64,000 bases of DNA from Iocasia fonsfrigidae (GTDB lineage: Bacteria > Bacillota > Halanaerobiia > Halanaerobiales > DTU029). Positions 37,110-46,324 of the stretch are shown here, one piece after another (within the stretch, counting starts at the first letter, position 1; the number at the start of each line of letters is the position of its first letter). The DNA lies in contig NZ_CP046640.1 of assembly GCF_017751145.1 (NCBI RefSeq), positions 2,460,137 to 2,524,136 of the forward strand, written 5' to 3'. The notes under the pieces are model-generated. The model did no database searches, was not told where the DNA came from, and worked only from the letters and a program-made list of their open reading frames with translations. The translations under genes were made by a program, and so were the position numbers.

Positions 37110-37745
37110 TTATAAAAAATACTTGACACTATCAAAAAAGAATCCTACTGAAAAAAATATTAGACACAAAGCAAGAATAACAATTATAATTTTATAAACC
37201 TTAATACTGATTAAATGCCTGGTTTTACTGACAATAACAGAGACAAAGCTAAACCAGGAAATATCAGATAAGATATGGCCAATATAGAATATAATAATAC
37301 CTATTATACCAAAAGAATTATAAGAACTCATGATTAAGGAAAGCCCTACAACTGACCACCAGATAATAAAATATGGGTTAGTGACACTTAATATCACTCC
37401 GCTCAGTAGAATATTTTCCTGTCTATCATTATTAGCATCTTTTATATCAAGACTAACTTTATTTAAATATACATCCCGTAACATCTCAAAGCCCAGATAA
37501 ACCAGAACTATTCCGCCTATCAGACCAATAATCAATCTAGCCAGATCAGTAGCAAGGTATTTTCCAACACCAATAAATATTAAGATTAGCAGGACTAACT
37601 CCAACAGGGCATGACCAATAGATAGAAAAAATCCGGTCTTTGAGCCATGACGGATACTCCTATCTACAGTATAGGTAAGCATAGAACCAGGCATCACAGC
37701 TCCTGAATAGCCAATAATTAATGATTTTAAAAATAAGGCTACCAT
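37110..37745 (-). CDS. LysE/RhtB-family amino-acid exporter
   Basis: About 211 residues with six hydrophobic segments. N-terminal family motif GAVMPGSMLTYTV with GFFLSIGHALLELVLLILI, and SVTNPYFIIWWSVVG mid-protein. ATG 37745 (AAGGGG upstream) is preferred over an in-frame TTG three codons earlier. The substrate is unknown; family members export basic or neutral amino acids. It is the last gene of a run starting with the AhpD-like gene. Confidence 0.85.
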   Translation of the reverse strand: MVALFLKSLIIGYSGAVMPGSMLTYTVDRSIRHGSKTGFFLSIGHALLELVLLILIFIGVGKYLATDLARLIIGLIGGIVLVYLGFEMLRDVYLNKVSLDIKDANNDRQENILLSGVILSVTNPYFIIWWSVVGLSLIMSSYNSFGIIGIIIFYIGHILSDISWFSFVSVIVSKTRHLISIKVYKIIIVILALCLIFFSVGFFFDSVKYFL

Positions 37746-37772
37746 CCTACTCAACCCCTTTAAACTATTAAA

Positions 37773-38489
37773 TCACTCTATAAAATTATCTACATCTTTA
37801 AGAATATCCCCTGCACTACCATATAGAAGTAAGTCAAACATATTCTTTTTATCCACTTCATCTTTATTGATTAAGACCTTCTTACCCCTGGAGTGAAAAG
37901 GCAAATCACAAGCAGGACTAACTATCAGACTAGAGCCTATCACCAGAACCAGATCTGCTTCCTGGCAGTATTGGAAAGAACGCTTTAAAATATCCTCTGG
38001 CAGCTGATCACCAAAAAGTACAATATCAGGACGCAATCTGCCACCACAATACTGGCAGCCTATCTTTTCATAAAAGTCTCTGGCCGGGGCAGGTTTACCA
38101 CAGTCCATACAACTGGCCCTATTCATAGTACCATGTAGTTCCAGAACATTCCTGCTGCCAGCCTTTTGATGGAGTCCATCTATATTCTGGGTAATAACAG
38201 CTGAAACATAGGACTCATCCTCCCACTTAGCCATTATTTCATGAGCTGCATTAGGCTGAGAGTCCCCATATTTACCAAAAAGATCCTTACAAAAACCATA
38301 AAATCTATCATATTCATTTTCCAGAATACTGCGATAAAAGGCATTCTGTTTTTGATAGAGGCCGTTTTTACTGCGGAAGTCAGGTATCCCAGATTCAGTT
38401 GAAATACCAGCCCCTGTTAGGACAACCATTGATTTAGCCCCTTTTATCCAGGATGCCAGCCTCTCTTTATCATGACTGCTTGTTAGCAT
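37773..38489 (-). CDS. NAD-dependent protein deacylase (sirtuin)
   Basis: A 238-residue SIR2 protein: GAGISTESGIPDFRS, the catalytic TQNIDGLHQKAGSRNVLELHG (shown here by TQNIDGLHQ and ELHG), four zinc-ligand cysteines in CMDCG and CQYCGG, and VVFGEQLP-like VLFGDQLPE. It removes acetyl or longer acyl groups from lysines and produces O-acetyl-ADP-ribose. The macrodomain protein encoded nearby could process that product. Confidence 0.94.
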   Translation of the reverse strand: MLTSSHDKERLASWIKGAKSMVVLTGAGISTESGIPDFRSKNGLYQKQNAFYRSILENEYDRFYGFCKDLFGKYGDSQPNAAHEIMAKWEDESYVSAVITQNIDGLHQKAGSRNVLELHGTMNRASCMDCGKPAPARDFYEKIGCQYCGGRLRPDIVLFGDQLPEDILKRSFQYCQEADLVLVIGSSLIVSPACDLPFHSRGKKVLINKDEVDKKNMFDLLLYGSAGDILKDVDNFIE

Positions 38490-38501
38490 TTTATCCCTCC
38501 T

Positions 38502-39638
38502 CTAGTTCATCTCTTCCATAAAAACTTCAGCCAGACTTTGCTGCAGATTACAACCGAGTTCATGAAAACTCTTATCAAGGGCCCTCATAGTGCGGTATAA
38601 TTTCTCCTCATAACAGTTCTCACCCATATGTCCTATCCTCAATAATTTATTGCCAAACTGTCCCAGAGAATCAGCTATCATAACAGCAAATTTTCTGGTC
38701 ATTATATGGTTTAATTGACGGTAGCTTATTCCTGCCGGAAGGCAAAAGGCAGTTACTGTATCTGAATAACCTGTTTCTGGGTATAGTTCCAGACCGGCAG
38801 CCGTCAGACTAGAACGTACAGCCCTGGCAATCTCCTTATGCCTGTCAAAAACCCCTTCATCTGCCAGCCATTTATCTAGACCAGCATCAAGTGCATAGAT
38901 ATCACTGATGGCCTGAGTGTAGGGGAAAAATTTCTTCTCATACCAATTCTGCCAGAGCTTAAGATTGGTATAAAAGCCTTTAATATCTGTCTGCCGTTCA
39001 TTAATTGCCTCCCAGGCTGCAGAGCTTATACTCATAAAGGTTAAACCAGGTGGTACAGAAAGGCATTTCTGTGAACCCCCAAGCATAATATCAATCCCCC
39101 ATCCATCCACCTCTACCGGTATACCACCTATAGCAGAGACTGCATCAACAACAGTTAAGATTTCATATTCCTGCAAAATCCCGGTAATCTCTGCTATAGG
39201 GTTAAGTACTCCAGTAGGTGTCTCACAATGAACAAAGGTAGCCAGTTTAAAATCATTATCCTGAGCAAGATAAGTCTGTAATTTAACCGGGTCAATAGCC
39301 CTTTCATAGGGAAATTCCAGGAGTTCAACATCTGCTCCATATAAATTAGCAAAATCAGCAAATCCTCTGCCAAAAATACCATTATCAAGAACCAGCACCC
39401 TATCACCTGGTTCAATTAAGGAAGCACAGGCACTCTCCAGACCGAGAATTCCCTCACCACTCATAATAATTGTATCGTTTTTTGTTCGCAAAAGTTTTTG
39501 TAACTTAGCAGTAGTATGAAGATAGTAATCAAAAAAATCAGGATCAAGGTCAGGGTTTGTTATCTTTTGGCTCATAGCTTGCCTAACCTCTTCACTTACT
39601 TCTGTTGGTCCTGGTGTCATTATTAATAAATCCCTCAT
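38502..39638 (-). CDS. Class V PLP-dependent aminotransferase (alanine/serine-glyoxylate type)
   Basis: A 378-residue pyridoxal-phosphate enzyme. It starts MTPGPTEVSEEVRQAM-like (TPGPTEV is the family hallmark); the PLP lysine is in MLGGSQKCLSVPPGL and the cofactor Asp in VVDAVSAIGGIPV. It matches the alanine-glyoxylate/serine-glyoxylate/purine-catabolism (PucG) group; I cannot choose between them. It lies 12 nt before the sirtuin gene, in one transcriptional unit. Confidence 0.9.
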   Translation of the reverse strand: MRDLLIMTPGPTEVSEEVRQAMSQKITNPDLDPDFFDYYLHTTAKLQKLLRTKNDTIIMSGEGILGLESACASLIEPGDRVLVLDNGIFGRGFADFANLYGADVELLEFPYERAIDPVKLQTYLAQDNDFKLATFVHCETPTGVLNPIAEITGILQEYEILTVVDAVSAIGGIPVEVDGWGIDIMLGGSQKCLSVPPGLTFMSISSAAWEAINERQTDIKGFYTNLKLWQNWYEKKFFPYTQAISDIYALDAGLDKWLADEGVFDRHKEIARAVRSSLTAAGLELYPETGYSDTVTAFCLPAGISYRQLNHIMTRKFAVMIADSLGQFGNKLLRIGHMGENCYEEKLYRTMRALDKSFHELGCNLQQSLAEVFMEEMN

Positions 39639-39701
39639 CTAATCACTCCTTTTGTTTTCTTCTCTCCCTGCTCTATAGTAAAATCCCTTTATCCCTGTAA
39701 A

Positions 39702-41414
39702 TTAACGACTATAATGCAATGCCCCACCTGCAAGATCAAGGGCCGCTTCATGGATTACTTCAGCAGTAGTAGGATGAGCATGAATTGTTTCAGTTAATTC
39801 TGCCACAGTCAATTTATTTTTAACAGCCAGTGTCACCTCAGCCAGCAAATCAGTAGCATGGGTACCAATAATTGAACCACCAATAAGTTGGCCACTCCCC
39901 TTTTCACTTATTAGTTTTATAAATCCTTCATCATGTCCTGCAGTCAAGGCCTTACCGTTAGCCATAAAAGGAAATCTCCCTACAGAAAAGTCAATCCCTT
40001 TTTTCTCAGCAGCCCGTTGACAAATACCTACTTCAGCAATCTCTGGATCGGTAAAAATAGCACTGGGAACTACTGTATAATCCATTCTAGAATCATCACC
40101 CATAATATTTTTAACAGCAACAACCCCCTGGTGTGAAGCAACATGAGCCAGTTGAATCTTATTGGTCACATCACCAATAGCATAGATGCCAGGTATATTT
40201 GTCTCCATCCTGTCATTAACCTTAATTCCGCCATTCTCATTTAATTCCAACCCCAGCTCCCCAGGATTAACCCCCTGATAAACCGGTTGACGCCCAACAG
40301 CCATTAAAACCTTATCAGCAGTAGCAAACTGTTCTTTCCCATCTTTATTAAAGAAAACCGAATAGGATTGATCAACACCCTGGCCTATTTTTTCTACCCG
40401 GGCACCTGTTACAATTCTTACTTCCTTTTTATTGGCCAAACGGGTTAATTCCTGTGAAATTTCAGGGTCACAGCTCTCTACCACCTGATCAAGGTATTCA
40501 ACTACTGTAACCTCCACCTCAAAAGCAGCCAGGATAAAAGCAAATTCCATTCCAATAATCCCACCACCAACAACAACCATTCTGGGGGGCAATTCTTCTA
40601 AAGAAAGTGCTGTCTTACTATCGATAACTCCGGGTAAATCAGCACCCTCAATTGGTAGACCACTGGGTTTAGAACCAGTCGCAATAATAATATTATCAGC
40701 CTTTATTATTGAATGCTTATCCTCTAGCAGTTCAATTGTGCTCTTATCCACAAGACTGCCCATAGTATTAAAAACATCAATACCATGTACATCCATCAAC
40801 TGCTCTATACCACCCACTAATCTTTTCACTATTTTATCTTTTCTGGACTGTATTTTTGACCAGTTAAACGTTAAATATGGTACATTAAAACCATTTTCCT
40901 CAGCCTTAGAAAAATCTTTATATATCTCAGCAGACCTAACCAGGGCCTTAGTCGGAATACATCCCCAGTTTAAACAAGTACCACCAAGTTTATCTTTCTC
41001 TATTAGAGCAACCTTTGCCCCTAGTTGGGCAGCCTTTATGGCAGCAACATAACCACCTGGACCCCCACCTAAAATAGCTATGTCATACTTTTCACCTGGC
41101 TCTTTTTTCTTTTTATCATACACAGTAGTTTGACCCTTATCATCTTTAAATGATTTCTCTTCCTTAGTATCTTTAACCGTTTCTTCCTTAATAATAGCTA
41201 GGGTCTCTCCGGCCTTAATCTCCTCCCCCTCTACCACTTCTATCCGAGATATAATACCATCTACTGTGGCTGAAATCTTCATGTTATTTTTAGCAGACTC
41301 CAACTCAAAAAGGATATCACCAGCCCTGACAGCTTCACCCTCTTTTTTATAAATCCTGATTAATTTAGCTTTGCTTCCACCACCCTCAACACTATCCAGT
41401 ATCACTTCAATCAT
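39702..41414 (-). CDS. lpdA: Dihydrolipoamide dehydrogenase with N-terminal lipoyl domain
   Basis: A 570-residue E3 component. Residues 1-75 are a biotinyl/lipoyl domain (FELESAKNNMKI carries the modifiable Lys where ETDKA is usual). An E/K-rich linker follows, then the flavoprotein: YDIAILGGGPGGYVAAIKAA (FAD), LGGTCLNWGCIPTKAL (redox-active disulfide), VVVGGGIIGMEFAFIL (NAD) and the C-terminal HAHPTTAEVIHEAA active-site His-Glu. No E1 or E2 gene is adjacent. The nearest gene encodes an AhpD-like disulfide protein, so its lipoyl arm may feed a peroxidase instead of a 2-oxoacid dehydrogenase. Confidence 0.92.
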   Translation of the reverse strand: MIEVILDSVEGGGSKAKLIRIYKKEGEAVRAGDILFELESAKNNMKISATVDGIISRIEVVEGEEIKAGETLAIIKEETVKDTKEEKSFKDDKGQTTVYDKKKKEPGEKYDIAILGGGPGGYVAAIKAAQLGAKVALIEKDKLGGTCLNWGCIPTKALVRSAEIYKDFSKAEENGFNVPYLTFNWSKIQSRKDKIVKRLVGGIEQLMDVHGIDVFNTMGSLVDKSTIELLEDKHSIIKADNIIIATGSKPSGLPIEGADLPGVIDSKTALSLEELPPRMVVVGGGIIGMEFAFILAAFEVEVTVVEYLDQVVESCDPEISQELTRLANKKEVRIVTGARVEKIGQGVDQSYSVFFNKDGKEQFATADKVLMAVGRQPVYQGVNPGELGLELNENGGIKVNDRMETNIPGIYAIGDVTNKIQLAHVASHQGVVAVKNIMGDDSRMDYTVVPSAIFTDPEIAEVGICQRAAEKKGIDFSVGRFPFMANGKALTAGHDEGFIKLISEKGSGQLIGGSIIGTHATDLLAEVTLAVKNKLTVAELTETIHAHPTTAEVIHEAALDLAGGALHYSR

Positions 41415-41513
41415 TTAAAAAACCTCCTTAATATACTGAAAATAGAATAGGCCTCCCTCCTAATAAAATCATAAGAAAAGGAGACAGGCCTGTCCATTTG
41501 ATTTTTCATAAAA

Positions 41514-41867
41514 CTAGGCAAAATCAGGAGCAAATTCTTCAATAGAATCTTTAAGGAGTGTTGCTGTATAGGTTAATGTAGGACCAGCACCAAAGGTTAA
41601 GGCTACCATAGCAGCCTCCATAATCTCTTCTTTAGTAGCACCAGCTTTCAGTGCTTCATAAACATGGTAAACTATACAGTATTCACAGCGAATAACAAGT
41701 GCAATACCAATACTAATTAATTCCTTCTGTTTAGCATCCAGTTCACCTGGTTTATCACATGCCCCCAGCATATTCATAAAGGCATTTACCTGTTCACCAC
41801 TCGTCTCTTTAACAGCACCTACACCATTATGAAAGGCCTCTAACATTTCTCTTGGGTTTCCAGCCAT
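41514..41867 (-). CDS. Carboxymuconolactone decarboxylase / AhpD-family protein
   Basis: A 117-residue helical protein with the AhpD-type active site RCEYCIVYHVYEALKAGA, that is CxxCxxxH with Cys-Cys-His spacing exactly as in AhpD peroxidase adaptors. A trailing MVALTFGAGPTLTYTATLL is typical of the family. A hairpin-forming segment lies in the 99 nt before the lipoyl-E3 gene (AGGCCT arms). Role probably alkyl-hydroperoxide or disulfide reduction using electrons from the neighbouring dehydrogenase; this is inference. Confidence 0.88.
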   Translation of the reverse strand: MAGNPREMLEAFHNGVGAVKETSGEQVNAFMNMLGACDKPGELDAKQKELISIGIALVIRCEYCIVYHVYEALKAGATKEEIMEAAMVALTFGAGPTLTYTATLLKDSIEEFAPDFA

Positions 41868-42197
41868 TCTTTTCCCTCCTGATATTTATGTATTTTTTCT
41901 TTCCATGTGATTATAACATATTTTTGGGATTAATTAAATACCCTGTCATTACTTTTATTTCCTTTTTTTAGACAAAGGGATAATAGACTTTTCAGCATTT
42001 TTTATTATTATGTTCTTATTTCTTGAATTAATACTTTCTCTTTCCTTTATTTCTCCCTGATCTTAATTTATGATCTTTTAGATTATAAACTTTCTATAGA
42101 GATTTAAAATTTCTAAGAGATTATTAGAAATTAGTATATATTTATTTATAATTGCTTATATTAAAAAATAAATAAAAATATTTGGCTTTTTTAAACT

Positions 42198-42226
42198 TTG
42201 ACTTTCTTTGACTTTGATGCTATCAT
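42198..42226 (+). promoter_or_regulatory. Promoter of hsp20
   Basis: -35 TTGACT (42198-42203), 17 nt, -10 TATCAT (42221-42226), about 43 nt before the start codon. The -35 lies in a short direct repeat CTTTGACTTT. No CIRCE inverted repeat is present. The rest of the 400-nt gap 41868-42268 is AT-rich and shows nothing else I can support. Confidence 0.55.
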
Positions 42227-42268
42227 TAATTTGTAAAATAAAAATACAATTTTTGGAGGTGGTTTTCA

Positions 42269-42706
42269 ATGTTTGATTTAATTCCCTTTAGAAACCGTCG
42301 GCATGGAAAAGTAAGTGAGCTGGAAGATTCTTTTAATTCCCTGTTTTCCAACTTCTTTAATGATTTTATGGATATCAGCGGCTTCAGTTTTAAAGCAGAT
42401 ATCAAAGAAGAAGAAGACAAATACTTTATTGAAGCTGAATTACCTGGCCTCAATAAAGAAGAGATTAACGTTGAACTAAATGATGGCAGACTACTAATAT
42501 CCGCTTCCAGAAATGAAGTCGTAGAAAAAGATGAAGACAACTACATCTATCGTGAGAGAAGTACAGGTAAATTCCAGCGCAGTTTCCAGCTAGAAAATGT
42601 CAAAGAAGATGAAATAAGTGCAGAATATAAAAACGGAATTCTCAAAATTGAATTGCCAAAAGAAGAACCAGGCATGAAACGCAGAAGAGTTATAGACATT
42701 AATTAA
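42269..42706 (+). CDS. Small heat shock protein Hsp20 (alpha-crystallin family)
   Basis: A 145-residue holdase chaperone. The alpha-crystallin domain runs from about residue 45 (YFIEAELPGLNKEEINVELN) to SAEYKNGILKIELPKEEPG, with the conserved A-x-x-x-n-G-I/V-L motif. It forms oligomers that bind unfolding proteins. SD GGAGGTGG lies 9 nt before the ATG. It ends at a bidirectional terminator facing the injection-system operon. Confidence 0.95.
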   Translation: MFDLIPFRNRRHGKVSELEDSFNSLFSNFFNDFMDISGFSFKADIKEEEDKYFIEAELPGLNKEEINVELNDGRLLISASRNEVVEKDEDNYIYRERSTGKFQRSFQLENVKEDEISAEYKNGILKIELPKEEPGMKRRRVIDIN

Positions 42707-42723
42707 AAAACTTCATTTTAAAA

Positions 42724-42756
42724 AAAGAGCAGTCTCAAAATGAGACCGCTCTTTTT
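42724..42756. terminator. Bidirectional terminator between hsp20 and the kinase gene
   Basis: AAAGAGCAGTCTCA and TGAGACCGCTCTTT pair (one mismatch) around a 3-nt loop, with T5 on the plus strand and T7 on the minus strand. It should end both hsp20 and the 21-kb minus-strand operon. Confidence 0.88.
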
Positions 42757-42809
42757 CATATACTCCTTTTTATTTAAAAATAGAAATCTCTTATCACAAC
42801 TACCTTGCT

Positions 42810-43739
42810 CTATTTTTTATTAAACAGTATTATCTGCTTAATTTTATCTTTAAAAAATTGTACTAACAACAGAAATTTGAACCGCTTAATCGACCGACAC
42901 CTTTCTTTATGATCAAGAGATAAATTATTCATAATTAACTTACCAAGATACCAGCATTTCTCCTTAGTAAGTTGATTAATATGTTCAAGATTATCCTCAA
43001 TAATCCTTTCATTGGCTTCAATTGGAATCGTATCTGACAGGAAATAATATAATATTGCTGCCAGGCTGTAAATATCTGAATAAGGACCCTGTCTTGTTTT
43101 TTCAGAGTAAAATTCTATGGGAGAAAAACCTGGGGTTAACAATATTTTTTTCTTTTTAGTACACTTATATTCTACTGCAGAACCAAAGTCTATTATTACC
43201 GGTTTAGCCTGATTAATTATAATATTATTTGGTTTCAAATCCCTATGAATATAACCCTTAGCATGTATAGCATTAGCAGCATCTAATATTGGAATAAATA
43301 GCTTCCTGAAAAATTCATCAAAACAAATCTCTTTGTTATTAATTATATCCTCCAGGGTTTGTCCAGCATAGTATTTCATTATTATATATACAGAACTATT
43401 CTCCTGAAAATATTCAATACAATTACAGATATATGGATTGTCTTTGAATTGACTCATAATCTGCGCTTCCTTAATAAACTCCCTTTTTGCCCTTTTATTT
43501 TTATCTTTTAACTTATTACTTCTACAGATAACACTTATACCATCTATATCACGTAATACCAGGTTTTTAGGAAAATACTCTTTTATAACTACCCTTTCTC
43601 CACTTTTATTGAGCCCAAGATACACTATTGACAGATTACTTCTATCCTTAAGTTTTCTTAACACCCTGTATTCCCCATTCTTTAGAAAGGTATTCTTTGG
43701 AAGGTAAAGATAATCTATCTCTTGATAAACCTCTCCCAT
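42810..43739 (-). CDS. Ser/Thr protein kinase of the injection-system locus
   Basis: A 309-residue soluble kinase with an intact Hanks-type core: VVIKEYF (ATP lysine K53), the alpha-C Glu around E91, IHRDLKPNNIII (165-176), IIDFGSAVEY (DFG 184-186), then LTPGFSPIEFY as the activation/P+1 segment and YSDIYSLAAILYYFLS. There is no membrane segment or sensor domain. It is the promoter-distal gene of the operon, 15 nt after the TPR pseudophosphatase. Two FHA proteins and a PP2C phosphatase in the same operon are natural partners, as in PpkA-PppA-Fha control of type VI secretion. Confidence 0.9.
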   Translation of the reverse strand: MGEVYQEIDYLYLPKNTFLKNGEYRVLRKLKDRSNLSIVYLGLNKSGERVVIKEYFPKNLVLRDIDGISVICRSNKLKDKNKRAKREFIKEAQIMSQFKDNPYICNCIEYFQENSSVYIIMKYYAGQTLEDIINNKEICFDEFFRKLFIPILDAANAIHAKGYIHRDLKPNNIIINQAKPVIIDFGSAVEYKCTKKKKILLTPGFSPIEFYSEKTRQGPYSDIYSLAAILYYFLSDTIPIEANERIIEDNLEHINQLTKEKCWYLGKLIMNNLSLDHKERCRSIKRFKFLLLVQFFKDKIKQIILFNKK

Positions 43740-43753
43740 ATCTTCACCAACCC

Positions 43754-46264
43754 CTAAAATATATCCTTTATTCTATCAAATAATGTTTTCTTTTTATCTT
43801 CTGTCAATTTAATTTTCTCAGTTACTCTCTGTATATCATCTTGTTTATCTATTTCTGTATAAATGTCCAAGGCCTTCTGATAATTAATTAGGGCCTCATC
43901 ATATTTTTCATTGGCAAATTGCAGTTCAGCATCACTCTCATATTTCTGGGCATTATAATATTTTTCCCTGACTACAGTATTATCTATTTTTCTATTAATT
44001 TTCTCTTCCCCATCAGCAATATTATTTTCCATGTAGATATTTCTAGCCTGTTTATAATTAAAAAGGGCCTCAGTAAATTTCTGCTCTTCAAGTAACATAT
44101 CACCTGTTGTTTCATATTTACTAGCCTGTTTTTTATACTTCGCCAGACTGGTATTATTAATGATTTTATTTAGCTCCACAGCCTTTTCAGTAAAACTATT
44201 TTCCTGACATATCTTTCTAGCCTGTCGATAATTAAATAAAGCCTCATCATAATTCTCTTCAGCTAATTGTATATTACCTGACTGTAAATACCTTTCTACT
44301 TTATCTCTATTTTTACTTACACTAATATTATTAATCTTATTCTGTATCCTTTCAGCCTCTTCATTCATATTTATTTGTACATATATACCCTTCGCATCAA
44401 GAAATCTCTCACTGGCATTATTATACTCCCTGTTCTGAAGAGCCTCATCACCCTTATTTTCCAAATCTACAGCCTGCTGCACCTTAGCTTCAATAGACTT
44501 TTGCTCTTTTATTTCTCCTATCTTATTTATCTTCTCTTCAATTTGGCTTAGCCTGTCTGACAAACCCATTTTAGAATATATTTCTTTAACTTCCCTGTAT
44601 TTAGCATCTGCCTGGCCAAATTCACTCAAATAAAATAACTGATCACCCTCTCTCTCTAATTCCTCTGCCTTGGCTAAGCTGTTCTTTGCCTCTAGCTCTT
44701 CACGGGTTTTATTGGCCTTGTCAATCTTGGACTCAATCTCACTTATTTTTTCTGAATTACTAAGTTCTGTGTAGATTACTTTAGCCTCAATATAATTCAT
44801 AACGGCTTTTTCAAATTGATTTAACTTAAGAAATGCATCTGCAGCTGTTTCAATTCTCTGGGCATTTTCCAATTTTGAACTTACAGTTATCAAACTCTGG
44901 GATTCCTCCGCTTTTTTTACCAGTTGATTAATTTTATCTGTCATCTTATAGCTTCTATAAATAGTGATCGCAGAGTTGTATTTTCCCCTAGCAATAGAAT
45001 AATTCTTGGATTCAAAGAAAAGATCACCTTCTTCTTCATAAGATACAGCCTTTAATAACTCTGATACCATTTCAATATTTTCCTCTATATCCTCAATATC
45101 ATAATCATTTGATCGAAGGTAATTTGCCTTGGCCTCATTCAATTTATCCAGGGCAAGTTGATAATCACCCTTTTTATAATAATCCATCCCCTCCTTTTCC
45201 TGCTTTCTACCAGCTATAACTGTTTCAACCCTATCAATCTTTTCCTGGGTCTCAGCTGCCTCTTCTTCTTTTTTCAATTCTACATAATTCTCTTTAGAAC
45301 TCATATAAGCCGCTAAAGCCTCTTCATATTTACCCTCATTATATAATTCATCACCACTTTTTTCACGTTCAACAGTAGTAGTAACCCTCTGCTTCATTAA
45401 TATACGGGCAGCTTTACGAGCATTTATAGTCTTAACCCTCCTATAAACTGCATAACCCCCGGTTAAGATAAGAATCGGTATTAAAAATATAGCTACCTTT
45501 TTATATAACTTTTTCTTTTCTCCAGACTCCTTAAATACCTTTTTCGCAAAAAACGATACCATTGTATAATTTGCTAATTCACTTTCAACCATATTTACCA
45601 GATCTTCTTCTAAACTATTTACAAATTCATCTGGTTCTGAGTTTTCTTTAAGTATATCTTCAATCTGCTGGTCATCAATATTCTCCCAGAAACCAGGGGT
45701 GCAAGCCAGTATAACATCACTATCACTTAGTTTCAATTTTTTACTAACAAAGGGTTTTACCCTCTTTTTTTCCCCCAGATACTTAGTCAAATTATTCCTT
45801 TCAATGTGATGATTAAGCTGTCTTTGACTGATATCACCGGCTTCTAGCATTATCTGGGCAATACTATGGTCTTTACTTTTGACACTTATTTTGTCTTTAT
45901 GCAAATGATATAACCTGGTATTCCCAACATTTCCCCAGACAATAGAAGTATAATCACTTACCACTACCAGTACTGAGGCATGTAATTTCACAATCTTACT
46001 CTCATTTATCAGCAGTTTATTAGCATTTTTGATATATTTTTTAATCACCCTCCGTGAAATAGACGGGCGTTCAGTAAAGTCACTAATTATATTTCCTACT
46101 ACAAGCTCTGAACTCAATTGTTCATCTGCTGAATCAAGACCTGTCGCTAGTACCCAGCAGGCAAAATCATCAAGCTCCACAAAAGCAAAATAATCACGAT
46201 TATCCTTAAAATCACCTGCATCAGTCACAAAAGCCGTTACAAAATCACTATTATCTTTTCGCAT
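43754..46264 (-). CDS. Membrane protein: catalytically degenerate PP2C domain, TM helix and TPR array
   Basis: About 836 residues from ATG 46264 (AGAGG upstream). Residues 1-245 have the PP2C layout, but the metal-binding Asp positions are changed: DG is ATGLD (T41), GDS is GNTR (N115), SDG is CTPG (P190) and DN is ANYT (A231). A membrane helix follows (about 257-273, IFLIPILILTGGYAVY). The rest is a long series of about eight TPR-like repeats of the form GDELYNEGKYEEALAAY, DAELQFANEKYDEALINY. It may be a scaffold that senses or competes for phosphoproteins. It sits between the kinase and PAAR-like genes. Confidence 0.85.
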   Translation of the reverse strand: MRKDNSDFVTAFVTDAGDFKDNRDYFAFVELDDFACWVLATGLDSADEQLSSELVVGNIISDFTERPSISRRVIKKYIKNANKLLINESKIVKLHASVLVVVSDYTSIVWGNVGNTRLYHLHKDKISVKSKDHSIAQIMLEAGDISQRQLNHHIERNNLTKYLGEKKRVKPFVSKKLKLSDSDVILACTPGFWENIDDQQIEDILKENSEPDEFVNSLEEDLVNMVESELANYTMVSFFAKKVFKESGEKKKLYKKVAIFLIPILILTGGYAVYRRVKTINARKAARILMKQRVTTTVEREKSGDELYNEGKYEEALAAYMSSKENYVELKKEEEAAETQEKIDRVETVIAGRKQEKEGMDYYKKGDYQLALDKLNEAKANYLRSNDYDIEDIEENIEMVSELLKAVSYEEEGDLFFESKNYSIARGKYNSAITIYRSYKMTDKINQLVKKAEESQSLITVSSKLENAQRIETAADAFLKLNQFEKAVMNYIEAKVIYTELSNSEKISEIESKIDKANKTREELEAKNSLAKAEELEREGDQLFYLSEFGQADAKYREVKEIYSKMGLSDRLSQIEEKINKIGEIKEQKSIEAKVQQAVDLENKGDEALQNREYNNASERFLDAKGIYVQINMNEEAERIQNKINNISVSKNRDKVERYLQSGNIQLAEENYDEALFNYRQARKICQENSFTEKAVELNKIINNTSLAKYKKQASKYETTGDMLLEEQKFTEALFNYKQARNIYMENNIADGEEKINRKIDNTVVREKYYNAQKYESDAELQFANEKYDEALINYQKALDIYTEIDKQDDIQRVTEKIKLTEDKKKTLFDRIKDIF

Positions 46265-46324
46265 CACAATCACCTCTTATTACCTAATATTAGTTAACAA
46301 TATTTAATTTTTATAAATATAAAA

